A stretch of 31,452 bases of DNA from JBBQER01 sp052148155 (GCA_052148155.1 JBKQIY010000165.1:1-31452); one strand, 5' to 3'; numbered from the stretch's first letter, positions 16,808 through 23,773 are shown. Notes: a model not told the origin generated them from the letters alone. Numbers and translations: made by a program.

Positions 16808-16851
16808 GTCGAGCACCTGGTCAGCTTCGATCTCCTCGACGGAGGACGGGC

Positions 16852-17286
16852 TCAGCCGAGCGCCGCCGGTGCGACGACGCGTCGGCCGGTGAGCACGGTC
16901 GGTTCGATCCGCACGAAGCGGTCGGCTCCACCATCCCACGCCCATGACTCGAGCGGAAGCGCGCCCACTTTCGCTAGCGCACCGGTTTCGATCAGTTCGT
17001 GCGCGACGCCTCGCACGAGAACGCTCCACCCGCCGGTGCTGGGCGCCGTCTCGTAGGAGTCGGCCTCGAAGGCCACGACCGCGCCTGCCGTCGCGGCGTC
17101 CAGCTTCGTGCCCGGCACCGTCCGGAACACGATGGCGCCGTCGCTGACGACGAAGTTGACCGGAAGCACGGCCGGGAGGGCGTCGATGGTGACACCGACC
17201 CGTCCGACCGGCACCGAGGCAAGCAAACGCAAGCACTCGGCGGGCGCGAGGACCTCGATCGCACGTTCGGACCTAGCGGTCGCCAT
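16852..17286 (-). CDS. Pyridoxamine 5'-phosphate oxidase-like flavin-binding split-barrel protein
   Basis: 144 residues from ATG 17286. Features of the PNPOx-like family are the N-terminal helix with LLASVPVGRVGVT, the strand pair ALPAVLPVNFVVSDGAIVFRT (38-58) and GWSVLVRGVAHEL (84-97). Members bind FMN, F420 or heme, and a comparable protein (Rv0080) is in the mycobacterial DosR regulon; this is recalled knowledge. An ATG at 17338 would extend it, but the added residues would overlie a DosR-like box, so the shorter form is preferred. First gene of the PNPOx-deacetylase-Usp operon and divergent from the histidine kinase. Confidence 0.85.
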   Translation of the reverse strand: MATARSERAIEVLAPAECLRLLASVPVGRVGVTIDALPAVLPVNFVVSDGAIVFRTVPGTKLDAATAGAVVAFEADSYETAPSTGGWSVLVRGVAHELIETGALAKVGALPLESWAWDGGADRFVRIEPTVLTGRRVVAPAALG

Positions 17287-17321
17287 CTGCCCATACTCGG
17301 CGCTGGACGCCTCGCCCAGCA

Positions 17322-17335
17322 GGGCCGAAGGTCCC
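17322..17335. promoter_or_regulatory. Candidate DosR/DevR operator (GGGCCGAAGGTCCC)
   Basis: The palindromic arms GGGxC and GTCCC are intact. The site is 35 bases before the PNPOx start (17286) and 81 before the kinase start (17417), so it could serve either direction. Confidence 0.55.
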
Positions 17336-17344
17336 ATGCCGACC

Positions 17345-17358
17345 GGGTCCTTTGGACA
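17345..17358. promoter_or_regulatory. Second, weaker DosR-like site next to the first
   Basis: GGGTCCTTTGGACA contains the perfect inverted repeat GTCC-TTT-GGAC. Its centre is about 23 bases from that of the neighbouring box. Paired boxes of different strength are common at strongly induced mycobacterial DosR promoters. Confidence 0.35.
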
Positions 17359-17405
17359 CGAGCCCCGGACCGGCCCCGACGATGTTCGCCCCGCCGTCTC
17401 GTCCC

Positions 17406-17411
17406 TATCAT
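17406..17411 (+). promoter_or_regulatory. Candidate -10 box (TATCAT) before the histidine kinase
   Basis: TATCAT fits TANNNT and lies 5 bases before the GTG at 17417. The spacing is slightly shorter than at other leaderless candidates here. Confidence 0.35.
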
Positions 17412-17416
17412 GACCC

Positions 17417-19300
17417 GTGGCTCCCAACCGCGACGACGCGAGCTCAAAGCACGCGTCGGAGCTCGTCGACCTGTTCGAAATCGCGCCCGACGGGATCGTC
17501 GTTGTCGACGAAACCGGCGAGATCACCGCGGCCAACACCCAGCTCGCTGCAATGTTCGGGTACGACGCGGCTGAGCTGGTCGGCCAACCTGTCGAGATGC
17601 TGTTGCCGGAACGGTTCCGGGAACCCCACATCGCACACCGCGACACGTACGGCGCTCGGCCCTCCCGACGGCCGATGGGGCTGACCGGTTCGCTGTTCGG
17701 CCGCCGGAAAAAGGGCGAGGAGTTCCCGGTCGAAATCAGCCTCAGCTTCCAGCGCGACTCGCGGGGCGGACTGCAAGTCATCGCGTTCGTCCGAGATGTG
17801 ACGACGCGACGGCAGACCGAACAGGAGTTGCAGGCCAGCGAAGAAAGCTTCCGCCTCCTCGTGGAGGGAGTCGGCGACCACGCCATCTATATGCTCGACC
17901 CGTCAGGACGGGTCGTGACGTGGAATCCCGGCGCGCAGCGGATCAAAGGCTGGAGCGCCGACGAGATCCTCGGCCAACACTTTTCGGTGTTCTACAGCCG
18001 CGAAGATGTCGCGACCGGTCAGCCCGAGCGGGACTTGGAGCGCGCGACGCGAGAAGGCCGCTCGCAAGCCGAGGGGTGGCGGGTCCGGGCGGGCGGTCAA
18101 CGCTTCTGGGCCGAAACGACGCTGTCGGCGCTCAGGGACGATGTGGGCACATTGCGTGGCTTCGCCAAGGTGACGCGCGACCGAACCGAGAGCCTCCAAG
18201 CACGCGCCCGCCTCGAATCCATCGGCGAGCTGAATCGGGCGGTGCTCGAGCAGCGGCCCGAGGGCGAGCTGCTCGCGCTCATCGTTTCGCGGGCGCGGGC
18301 GATGGTCGGCGCGACCCTCGTGGTGGCATGGTCGCCCAGCGCCAGCGGCGACGAGCTGGTCGTCACCTACGCGGAAGGAGACGGTGCGTCTGCGCTGCTC
18401 GGCACGTGCGCGCCCGACAACTCCTTGATCACGACGGTCGCACGCACCGCACGCACCGAAAGTGTGAGCGACCTGAGCGCCGACCTTCGCGTCCCACGCG
18501 AGATTCCCGACACGGGCATGGAGTCAGGACTGTTCGTGCCGCTCCACGCGGCCGATGAGACCTTTGGCGTGATCGGCGCGTTGGTCGCACGCGGCCGCGA
18601 ACCGATGCAGCCCCACGAGGCCGACCTTTTGCAGGCGTTCGGCGCTCAGGCCGCCGTGTCGTTCGCTTACGCACGTGCCCGTCGCGATGTGGAACAGCTG
18701 CACCTGGTATCAGAACGCGAACGCATCGCCCGCGATCTGCACGACTCGGTGATCCAGCGTCTTTTCGCGGTCGGCTTGTCGCTCGAAGCAACCGGCCGCC
18801 GACCGGCCGCCGAGACCGCGGAACGACTTCACCGGGCGGTCGCCGACATCGACGACACGATCCGATCGATCAGGTCGTCGATCTTCAGCCTCGAGGACCG
18901 ACCCGACAGCGACGCCGGGTTGCGCAGCCGGGTGCTCGAGGTTGTCGCCGAAGCCGCCCCAGCCCTCGGCTTCGAGCCGTCGGTACGGTTCGAAGGGCCG
19001 GTCGACACGCTCGCGAACGACGACGTCACCGACAATATCGTGGCGACGTTGCGGGAAGCACTCGCGAATGTCGTGCGTCATGCGCACGCGACGCGGGCGC
19101 GCGTGACCGTCGCGGCCGGCGAGGACATCGTCCTGATCGTCGACGATGACGGTGTGGGCGGCACGACGTTTCAACGCGAGGGCGGACACGGCGTCGCCAA
19201 TCTGAGCGAACGGGCGCGGATGCTCGGCGGGCACGCGTCGGTCGCGTCGCTCAGCCCGCGCGGCACCCGAGTCGACTGGCGGGTGCCGACGCCGGAATAG
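17417..19300 (+). CDS. DevS-like sensor histidine kinase (PAS-PAS-GAF-HisKA_3-HATPase)
   Basis: 627 residues with no membrane segments, so a cytoplasmic sensor. PAS1 (about 14-128) contains IAPDGIVVVDETGEITAAN and PVEISLSF; PAS2 (about 138-255) contains DHAIYMLDPSGRVVTWNPG and FYSRED. One GAF domain follows (about 275-420). The kinase core has ERERIARDLHDSVIQRLF with phospho-His442, as in the DevS/NarX HisKA_3 family, and the ATPase part has REALANVVRHAHA (N-box), DDDGVGG and GHGVANLSERARMLGG. M. tuberculosis DevS uses two GAF domains with heme in the first; here two PAS domains replace one of them, so the ligand may be heme, flavin or another redox cofactor. Likely partner: the DevR-like regulator at 20775. 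Confidence 0.9.
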   Translation: MAPNRDDASSKHASELVDLFEIAPDGIVVVDETGEITAANTQLAAMFGYDAAELVGQPVEMLLPERFREPHIAHRDTYGARPSRRPMGLTGSLFGRRKKGEEFPVEISLSFQRDSRGGLQVIAFVRDVTTRRQTEQELQASEESFRLLVEGVGDHAIYMLDPSGRVVTWNPGAQRIKGWSADEILGQHFSVFYSREDVATGQPERDLERATREGRSQAEGWRVRAGGQRFWAETTLSALRDDVGTLRGFAKVTRDRTESLQARARLESIGELNRAVLEQRPEGELLALIVSRARAMVGATLVVAWSPSASGDELVVTYAEGDGASALLGTCAPDNSLITTVARTARTESVSDLSADLRVPREIPDTGMESGLFVPLHAADETFGVIGALVARGREPMQPHEADLLQAFGAQAAVSFAYARARRDVEQLHLVSERERIARDLHDSVIQRLFAVGLSLEATGRRPAAETAERLHRAVADIDDTIRSIRSSIFSLEDRPDSDAGLRSRVLEVVAEAAPALGFEPSVRFEGPVDTLANDDVTDNIVATLREALANVVRHAHATRARVTVAAGEDIVLIVDDDGVGGTTFQREGGHGVANLSERARMLGGHASVASLSPRGTRVDWRVPTPE

Positions 19301-19301
19301 G

Positions 19302-19891
19302 TCAGTCGCGCATCCGCCGCAGCTCGAGGGTTTCGAGTCGGGCACCGGTGCGCAGCGCACCTTGGCGTCGACCGCGACGACGCCGTACACGTACACGATG
19401 ACCCACTTCAGGTCCGTCTCGGTGATCCGGCGCACCTCAGACGCGAGTCGGCCTACCTGCACGATCAGGTCTTCGAGTGCGGTCAGATCGAGCGTCGGCG
19501 AGCCGCGATATCCGAAGAGAAGCGGCGATGTTCGCAACGATCGTACGACGTCGTGCGCGTCCGCGAAACGGGCGGATTTCGCAACGCGCGGTCGGCGAGC
19601 AGCTCGGACGTGCCCCACCGAGCGCCAACAACGACAGCGGGCCGAACAACGGTCTTGGGTGACGCCGACGACGACCTCCAGGCCGGTCGGCGCCATGCGC
19701 TGCACAACCGCGCCGTGCATCTCGTCACCGAATCGCGAGCGCAGGTCATCGAACGCGCATCGCACGGCTTCGCTGCTTCTGAGGTCGAGTTCGACGCCTC
19801 CGACGTCGGAGTTGTGGACGACATCGGCCGATCCGATTTTGCGCGCGACTGGGTAGCCGATCTGTGCGGCCGCGGTCAGTGCACCCTTCAC
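19302..19891 (-). pseudogene. Remnant of an ADP-forming acyl-CoA synthetase (ATP-grasp domain), frameshifted
   Basis: The minus strand from a GTG at 19891 reads KGALTAAAQIGYPVARKIGS, then VVHNSDVGGVELDLRS and LEVVVGVTQD, the beginning of an ATP-grasp_5 domain. Family features then continue in other frames: FGPLSLLALGG, next TSELLADRALR, then DAHDVVRSLRTSPLLFGYRG back in the first frame, and the tail LETLELRRMRD-stop in another. Breaks lie near 19650, 19615, 19572 and 19340. The CoA-binding and ligase domains expected upstream are absent. The HKSD motif is changed to HNSD. The likely ancestor made acyl-CoA from acid, ATP and CoA. Three of the shifts cancel, so assembly error must be considered, but the missing N-terminus supports real decay. 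Confidence 0.7.
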
Positions 19892-19961
19892 GTCTAGAGG
19901 CCGGGGTCGCCAGACGGAGCCGAAGTGCGGCGATCTCACAGGCCAAGACCACGTCTTGGTC

Positions 19962-19975
19962 GGGACTTTGGTCCC
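19962..19975. promoter_or_regulatory. Near-perfect DosR/DevR box (GGGACTTTGGTCCC)
   Basis: The site matches the mycobacterial consensus core GGGACTWWAGTCCC at all but one position and is nearly palindromic. It lies 70 bases before the start of the acyl-CoA synthetase remnant and just after the stop of the second PNPOx-like gene (the box ends on the last base of that stop codon). Confidence 0.75.
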
Positions 19976-20409
19976 TACTCGCGGGAGGACGCGAGTCGCC
20001 GCCCGGTCATGATCTCGCAGTGCAGGCGCACGTAGTGGCGGCGACGCTCGTCGGGACGGTCGTCGTCGAGTGTGGGGAGCAGAGCCGCGTCGTAGTCGTC
20101 GGCGAGCACCGTTGCGCGGCCGAGCACATGCACGCTCCACCCGTGTCCGGAGACGGGGTCGTAGGCATCGACCTCGAACGCGAGGACGTCACCGTGAGCG
20201 GCCGATCGCAGCTTGGCGTCGTGTTCGGTACGGAAGGTGATCGCACCGTCTTCGTATACGTACTCGACCGGCATGATCACCGGGAGGGCACCGCTCGTGA
20301 GACCCACTCGTCCGAGTGTTTGCGTTGCGAGCAGGCGACGGCAGTCTTGTTCCGACAGCCCGCCGCGTTCGGCTTCCCAGACCGGCGATCCTTCCCGATT
20401 GATCATCAT
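19975..20409 (-). CDS. Second PNPOx-like split-barrel flavin-binding protein
   Basis: 144 residues from ATG 20409; a GTG at 20448 would add 13. The pattern parallels the first PNPOx-like protein: LSEQDCRRLLATQTLGRVGLT, ALPVIMPVEYVYEDGAITFRT and GWSVHVLGRATVL, ending in a Tyr/Arg-rich segment (HYVRLHCEIMTGRRL). The two are clear paralogues of the same length, though not near-identical. The shorter start is preferred because a weak DosR-like sequence (20442-20455) would then sit about 33 bases upstream, as at the first paralogue. The cofactor (FMN, F420 or heme) is not decidable from sequence. Confidence 0.83.
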   Translation of the reverse strand: MMINREGSPVWEAERGGLSEQDCRRLLATQTLGRVGLTSGALPVIMPVEYVYEDGAITFRTEHDAKLRSAAHGDVLAFEVDAYDPVSGHGWSVHVLGRATVLADDYDAALLPTLDDDRPDERRRHYVRLHCEIMTGRRLASSRE

Positions 20410-20441
20410 CCGAGTGTCGACCACGATGTCGCCGCCATCTA

Positions 20442-20455
20442 GGGCCACAAGTCAG
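20442..20455 (-). promoter_or_regulatory. Weak DosR-like site before the second PNPOx-like gene
   Basis: The minus strand reads CTGACTTGTGGCCC, 9 of 14 matches to the box at 19962. It overlaps the alternative GTG start, so it is meaningful only if translation begins at 20409. Confidence 0.25.
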
Positions 20456-20640
20456 TCCAACCGAGTACTTTCGGCCGCGTTCTCGATCGTGGGGCACAAG
20501 ACACATCCTGTGCGGCAGTCTGTTGCTGCCCGGTCGTTGTCGGGGCACGAGACAAGACCCCAAGGACGCGCGACCGAAACACGGCTTTGCACAACCTGAG
20601 GCGAGAGACTGGTTCTGCTCGCCTATCGTCGCGCGGTCGG
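20456..20640. repeat. Intergenic spacer with a direct repeat GGGGCACRAGACA
   Basis: GGGGCACAAGACA at 20491-20503 recurs as GGGGCACGAGACA at 20542-20554, a 51-base period. No gene is supported on either strand. The role is unknown; it could be a regulator site or part of the leader of the second PNPOx-like gene. Confidence 0.4.
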
Positions 20641-20778
20641 TCAGAGAACCTCCTCGAGCAGCGCCACGAACTCCGCCGCCGAGTAAACGCGATCCGGGGG
20701 AAGATCTTCGGGGCTCGCAGTCGTATGCATGCCTCGAGCGCGGCTGTTGGTGGCGGCCGCGATTGGGCCGTCGGTCAC
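20641..20778 (-). CDS. Unrecognised 45-residue protein coupled to the DevR-like regulator
   Basis: A GTG at 20778 overlaps the regulator's TGA (GTGA), and the frame runs 45 codons to a TGA at 20641-20643. The N-terminal half is Ala/Thr/Arg-rich and probably flexible; the C-terminal half reads like a real protein: PEDLPPDRVYSAAEFVALLEEVL, an acidic, amphipathic helix at the very end. An internal ATG at 20730 could give a 29-residue form. I do not recognise the family. Coupling to the regulator suggests cotranslation and perhaps a partner or adaptor role, but it could also be the tail of a larger gene now lost. Confidence 0.5.
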   Translation of the reverse strand: MTDGPIAAATNSRARGMHTTASPEDLPPDRVYSAAEFVALLEEVL

Positions 20779-21437
20779 GGCCGGGGCGGTCCTTCCGACC
20801 CACCCGGGCGGGCGAGGCGCGCCGCGAACACTGCCGCCTCGGTCCGTCGCTCCATTCCGAGCTTCGCCAGCAGGTTCGACACGTAGTTCTTCACTGTTTT
20901 CTCCGCAAGGAACATCCGCTCACCGATTTGACGGTTCGTCAGCCCTTCTGCGATGAGATCGAGGATCTTGCGTTCCTGTTGGGTGAGACGTGCGAGACGC
21001 TGATCTTCGGGCGAACCGTTCCGCAGCCGCTCAAGCACCCGGGCCGTCACGTTGGGGTCGAGCAGCGACTGCCCGGCCGCGACCCGCCGAAGCGCGTCAA
21101 CCAGATCATTCCCCTTGATCTGTTTGAGCAGATAACCGGCGGCGCCTGCCATGATCGAGTCGAACAGCGCTTCGTCATCAGCGAAGGACGTGAGCACGAC
21201 ACAGTGGATCTCGGGGTTGCGCGAACGTACCTCACGGCAGACCTCGACTCCGTTCCCGTCAGGCAACCGCATGTCGATCACCGCGACATCGGGAGCCGAC
21301 GCCCCAATCCGCGCGAGCGCCTCCTCGGCGGTCCCGGCTTCACCCACCACCTCGAAATCGTCTTCAACCTCGAGGAGCTCGCGAACTCCGCGCCGGACGA
21401 CCTCGTGGTCATCGAGCAAAAACACGCGGACAGTCAC
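20775..21437 (-). CDS. devR: DevR/DosR-like response regulator (NarL/FixJ family)
   Basis: 220 residues from a GTG at 21437. The receiver (1-120) has acidic pair Asp9-Asp10, phospho-acceptor Asp55 (VIDMRLPDGNG), Thr83 and Lys105. The LuxR-type HTH (about 150-205) reads LTNRQIGERMFLAEKTVKNYVS, then LLAKLGMERRTEAAVFA. From memory this recognition region is almost identical to M. tuberculosis DevR, including the DNA-contacting Lys-Lys-Asn set (here Lys180, Lys183, Asn184). That predicts binding to the DosR box, and several such boxes lie within 7 kb. The frame extends upstream but the receiver starts here, 7 bases after a -10-like TATCCT. Confidence 0.92.
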   Translation of the reverse strand: MTVRVFLLDDHEVVRRGVRELLEVEDDFEVVGEAGTAEEALARIGASAPDVAVIDMRLPDGNGVEVCREVRSRNPEIHCVVLTSFADDEALFDSIMAGAAGYLLKQIKGNDLVDALRRVAAGQSLLDPNVTARVLERLRNGSPEDQRLARLTQQERKILDLIAEGLTNRQIGERMFLAEKTVKNYVSNLLAKLGMERRTEAAVFAARLARPGGSEGPPRP

Positions 21438-21444
21438 TGCGTGC

Positions 21445-21450
21445 AGGATA
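21445..21450 (-). promoter_or_regulatory. Candidate -10 box (TATCCT) for the DevR-like gene
   Basis: Minus-strand TATCCT is followed by 7 bases and the GTG at 21437; no Shine-Dalgarno is present. A leaderless regulator transcript is predicted. I see no DosR box in the adjacent 100 bases, so autoregulation is not supported here. Confidence 0.45.
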
Positions 21451-21798
21451 CCGCCAGCAACCTTCACCGCTCCGCGCCGCCTCTGCCGGGCGGCCGGCAC
21501 CGGGCTATGGACCGCACCGCTGGACACACCTGTTCGCTCGGTGGGCAATCGACGCCCCAAGGATCGGCCTTGCCGGTGCCGTCGCCACCGCGTTCATCCT
21601 CGCGTCAGCCTGCACGACCGCGGCGTGTACCGCATAGTCTCGCGGGCCCGGCGAGGGAATCGAACCCATCACGGGGCGGGGCAACACCCGGCAGCTCTCG
21701 ACATGCCTCGCGTCCTCGATCAGCGGTTCGGCGTGGTGGGATATGCGGATGCTTTTCAGGTACTTGCCCGTCGACGGGCGTGACGACGGCGGCGTCTG
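21451..21798. other. Divergent intergenic region with a 14-base perfect palindrome
   Basis: No gene is convincing on either strand. GCCCGTCGACGGGC at 21766-21779 is a perfect palindrome, 19 bases before the glycosyltransferase ATG, and could be an operator or a short hairpin in the leader. Around 21652-21667 the minus strand resembles a tRNA T-arm but lacks the rest of a tRNA. Confidence 0.4.
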
Positions 21799-22779
21799 AT
21801 GGCGACACTTTTCGTCGCGACGGCGGGCGGACACCTGACCCAACTCGTCGACATCGCGGACCGGCTGCCGGCCGGCGACGACGACGACGTCACGATTTGG
21901 GCGACCAACGAGAACGCGCAGAGTCGCTCCTTGCTGGAAGGAAAGACCGTCGTCTTCGTTCCCGAGGTCGGAACGCGGGACCTGCGAGGCGCGTTGCGAA
22001 GCCAGCCCGTCGCCTACCGTCTGCACCGCGAATGGAACTTTTCGCGGGTGATCTCGACGGGGTCCGCGTTGGCTGTCGGCTACCTCCCCTATCTCGCAGT
22101 ACGCGGCGTTCGCGCGCACTACATCGAGAGCGCGACGCGTCTGACTGGCCCGTCCGTCACCGGTCGGCTCCTGAGCGCGGCGCCTGGCATCCGTCTGTAC
22201 ACACAGTATGAACATTTAGCGACGGGCCGTTGGCACTACGCCGGTTGCGTCTTCGATCGGTTCGTCGCAACCAAGCAGCTCGAGACTCCGAAGATCCGCC
22301 GCGCGGTCGTCGCGGTGGGAACCATGGACGACTACGCGTTTCGTCGCTTCTTCGAAGCGTTGGCGCCGATCCTTCGTCCCGGAGGCCTCCTCGAGCGCAT
22401 GCAGGGATCGCCGGTCGAAACCTTGTGGCAGACGGGATGCACCCACACCGACGGTCTCGACATCGACGCAAGACCCTGGGTCGCCGCCGCAGAGCTCGAC
22501 GTCGCCCTCGGTCAAGCCGACGTCGTCATCAGTCACGCCGGCACCGGATCCGCGTTAACAACCTTGACCGCCGGACGACTGCCGATTCTTATCCCTCGCG
22601 ATCACGCCCGAGGCGAGATCGGCGACGGACATCAGCCCCTTCTCGCCCGCGAGCTCGACACGCGCGGCATTGCCCTACACCGCGAGCCCGATACCGTCAC
22701 CGTCGACGATCTTTTCGAAGCCGCGGCCTACCGCGTCGAGTCCTCTTCCTCTCCGACACCCTTCAAGCTGCAGGAGTGA
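21799..22779 (+). CDS. Glycosyltransferase with fused Alg14-like and Alg13-like halves
   Basis: 326 residues. The N-terminal half (1-160) has the Alg14/PssD pattern: LFVATAGGHLTQLVDIADRL, VISTGSALAVGYLPYLAVRGVRAHYIES. The C-terminal half (165-300) has the Alg13/PssE/GT28-C pattern: VAVGTMDDYAFRRFFEAL, then ADVVISHAGTGSALTTLTAGRLPILIPRD and GDGHQ, which binds the UDP-sugar. In exopolysaccharide systems these are usually two proteins adding UDP-glucuronate or GlcNAc to a lipid-linked sugar; here they form one chain. No flippase or polymerase is nearby, so the acceptor is unknown. The LLM gene follows after 1 base. Confidence 0.82.
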   Translation: MATLFVATAGGHLTQLVDIADRLPAGDDDDVTIWATNENAQSRSLLEGKTVVFVPEVGTRDLRGALRSQPVAYRLHREWNFSRVISTGSALAVGYLPYLAVRGVRAHYIESATRLTGPSVTGRLLSAAPGIRLYTQYEHLATGRWHYAGCVFDRFVATKQLETPKIRRAVVAVGTMDDYAFRRFFEALAPILRPGGLLERMQGSPVETLWQTGCTHTDGLDIDARPWVAAAELDVALGQADVVISHAGTGSALTTLTAGRLPILIPRDHARGEIGDGHQPLLARELDTRGIALHREPDTVTVDDLFEAAAYRVESSSSPTPFKLQE

Positions 22780-22780
22780 C

Positions 22781-23743
22781 ATGACCAGCAATCGGCCGTT
22801 CCGGTTCGGTGTTCACACCTCCGACGCGCAGACCGGCGACGGATGGGCGACGGCAGCACGACGATACGAGACGTTGGGTTTCTCGACGCTGTTGTTGCGC
22901 GACCATTTCGACCACCAACTCGCCCCGATCGTCGCGATGACCGCGGCTGCATGCGCGACCGAAACGTTGCGGGTCGGTTGTCTGGTGTTCGCGAACGACT
23001 ACCGACATCCGCTCGTGCTCGCGAAGGAACTGGCAACACTCGACCGACTGTCCGGCGGTCGGGTCGAGGTCGGTCTCGGTGCCGGTTGGATGGCGTCGGA
23101 CTACGCGCAGGCCGGGCTTTCCTTCGACACCCCGGGCGACCGGGTGACGCGAATGCAAGAAGCGATCGGCATCATGAAGTCGTTCTTCGGCGGCGGCTCG
23201 GTCGACTTCTCCGGCGCTCATTACCAGATAGCCGGACACGAGATGTATCCCCCGTCGGTGCAACGTCCCCACCCTCCGATCCTGATCGTGGCGGGCGGTC
23301 CGCGCATGACGCGTTTCGCGGCAGCCGAAGCCGACATCGTCGCGATCAATCCGGCAACGAAGTCAAACGAAGCGTGGGCCGAACAGAACCTCGCAGACGC
23401 CAGCGCCGACGCGGTCGATCGCAAGATCGGCGCGCTTCGTCAAGCGGCCGGCCCCCGCTACGACACAATCGAGCTGCAAATCGTCGTCCCGTTCGTCGTG
23501 ATCACCGACGACCGCGACGGAACCGCACACGCGATCGCCGACTCGTTACCGTCGCCCGATCCGTCGATCGATGTCAGCGCGGCGACCGTCCTCGCCAGTC
23601 CGTACGTGCTCATCGGGACCGAGGACCAGATCTGCGACACCCTCGTCGAGCGTCGTCAACGCTGGGATCTGTCGTATGTCGTGTTCAACGACGACTCGGT
23701 CGATACGGTCGCCCCGATCGTCGACCGCTTGCGCGGCACCTGA
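22781..23743 (+). CDS. LLM-class F420-dependent oxidoreductase (TIGR03621-like)
   Basis: 320 residues. Signatures are FRFGVHTSDA, LLLRDHFDHQLAPIVAMTAAA, TLRVGCLVFANDYRHPLVLAKE, GGRVEVGLGAGWMASDYAQAG and a C-terminal part with YVLIGTEDQICDTLVERRQRW. This combination fits the actinobacterial F420-binding LLM group TIGR03621. The GGAGTGAC before the ATG places a Shine-Dalgarno across the upstream stop, and the 1-base gap indicates cotranscription with the glycosyltransferase. The substrate is unknown. A longer in-frame start at 22670 lies inside the glycosyltransferase gene and is rejected. Confidence 0.86.
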   Translation: MTSNRPFRFGVHTSDAQTGDGWATAARRYETLGFSTLLLRDHFDHQLAPIVAMTAAACATETLRVGCLVFANDYRHPLVLAKELATLDRLSGGRVEVGLGAGWMASDYAQAGLSFDTPGDRVTRMQEAIGIMKSFFGGGSVDFSGAHYQIAGHEMYPPSVQRPHPPILIVAGGPRMTRFAAAEADIVAINPATKSNEAWAEQNLADASADAVDRKIGALRQAAGPRYDTIELQIVVPFVVITDDRDGTAHAIADSLPSPDPSIDVSAATVLASPYVLIGTEDQICDTLVERRQRWDLSYVVFNDDSVDTVAPIVDRLRGT

Positions 23744-23773
23744 CCCCCGCGTCCGACCCGCGTCGATCAGGAC

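Noticed and set aside
18710..20140. A 476-codon minus-strand frame
   Set aside because: Only its middle (about 19304-19894) shows family resemblance, and that is the frameshifted synthetase remnant. The rest is antisense to the kinase and to the second PNPOx-like gene.
21652..21675. A tRNA T-arm-like stretch (minus strand GGTTCGATTCCC)
   Set aside because: The T-stem pairs only in part, there is no CCA end and no D-arm or anticodon arm could be found around it. Probably chance; at most a tRNA fragment.
20523..22211. A 562-codon plus-strand frame opposite the regulator
   Set aside because: It is antisense to the regulator and overlaps the glycosyltransferase in another frame; the translation has no recognisable domain.
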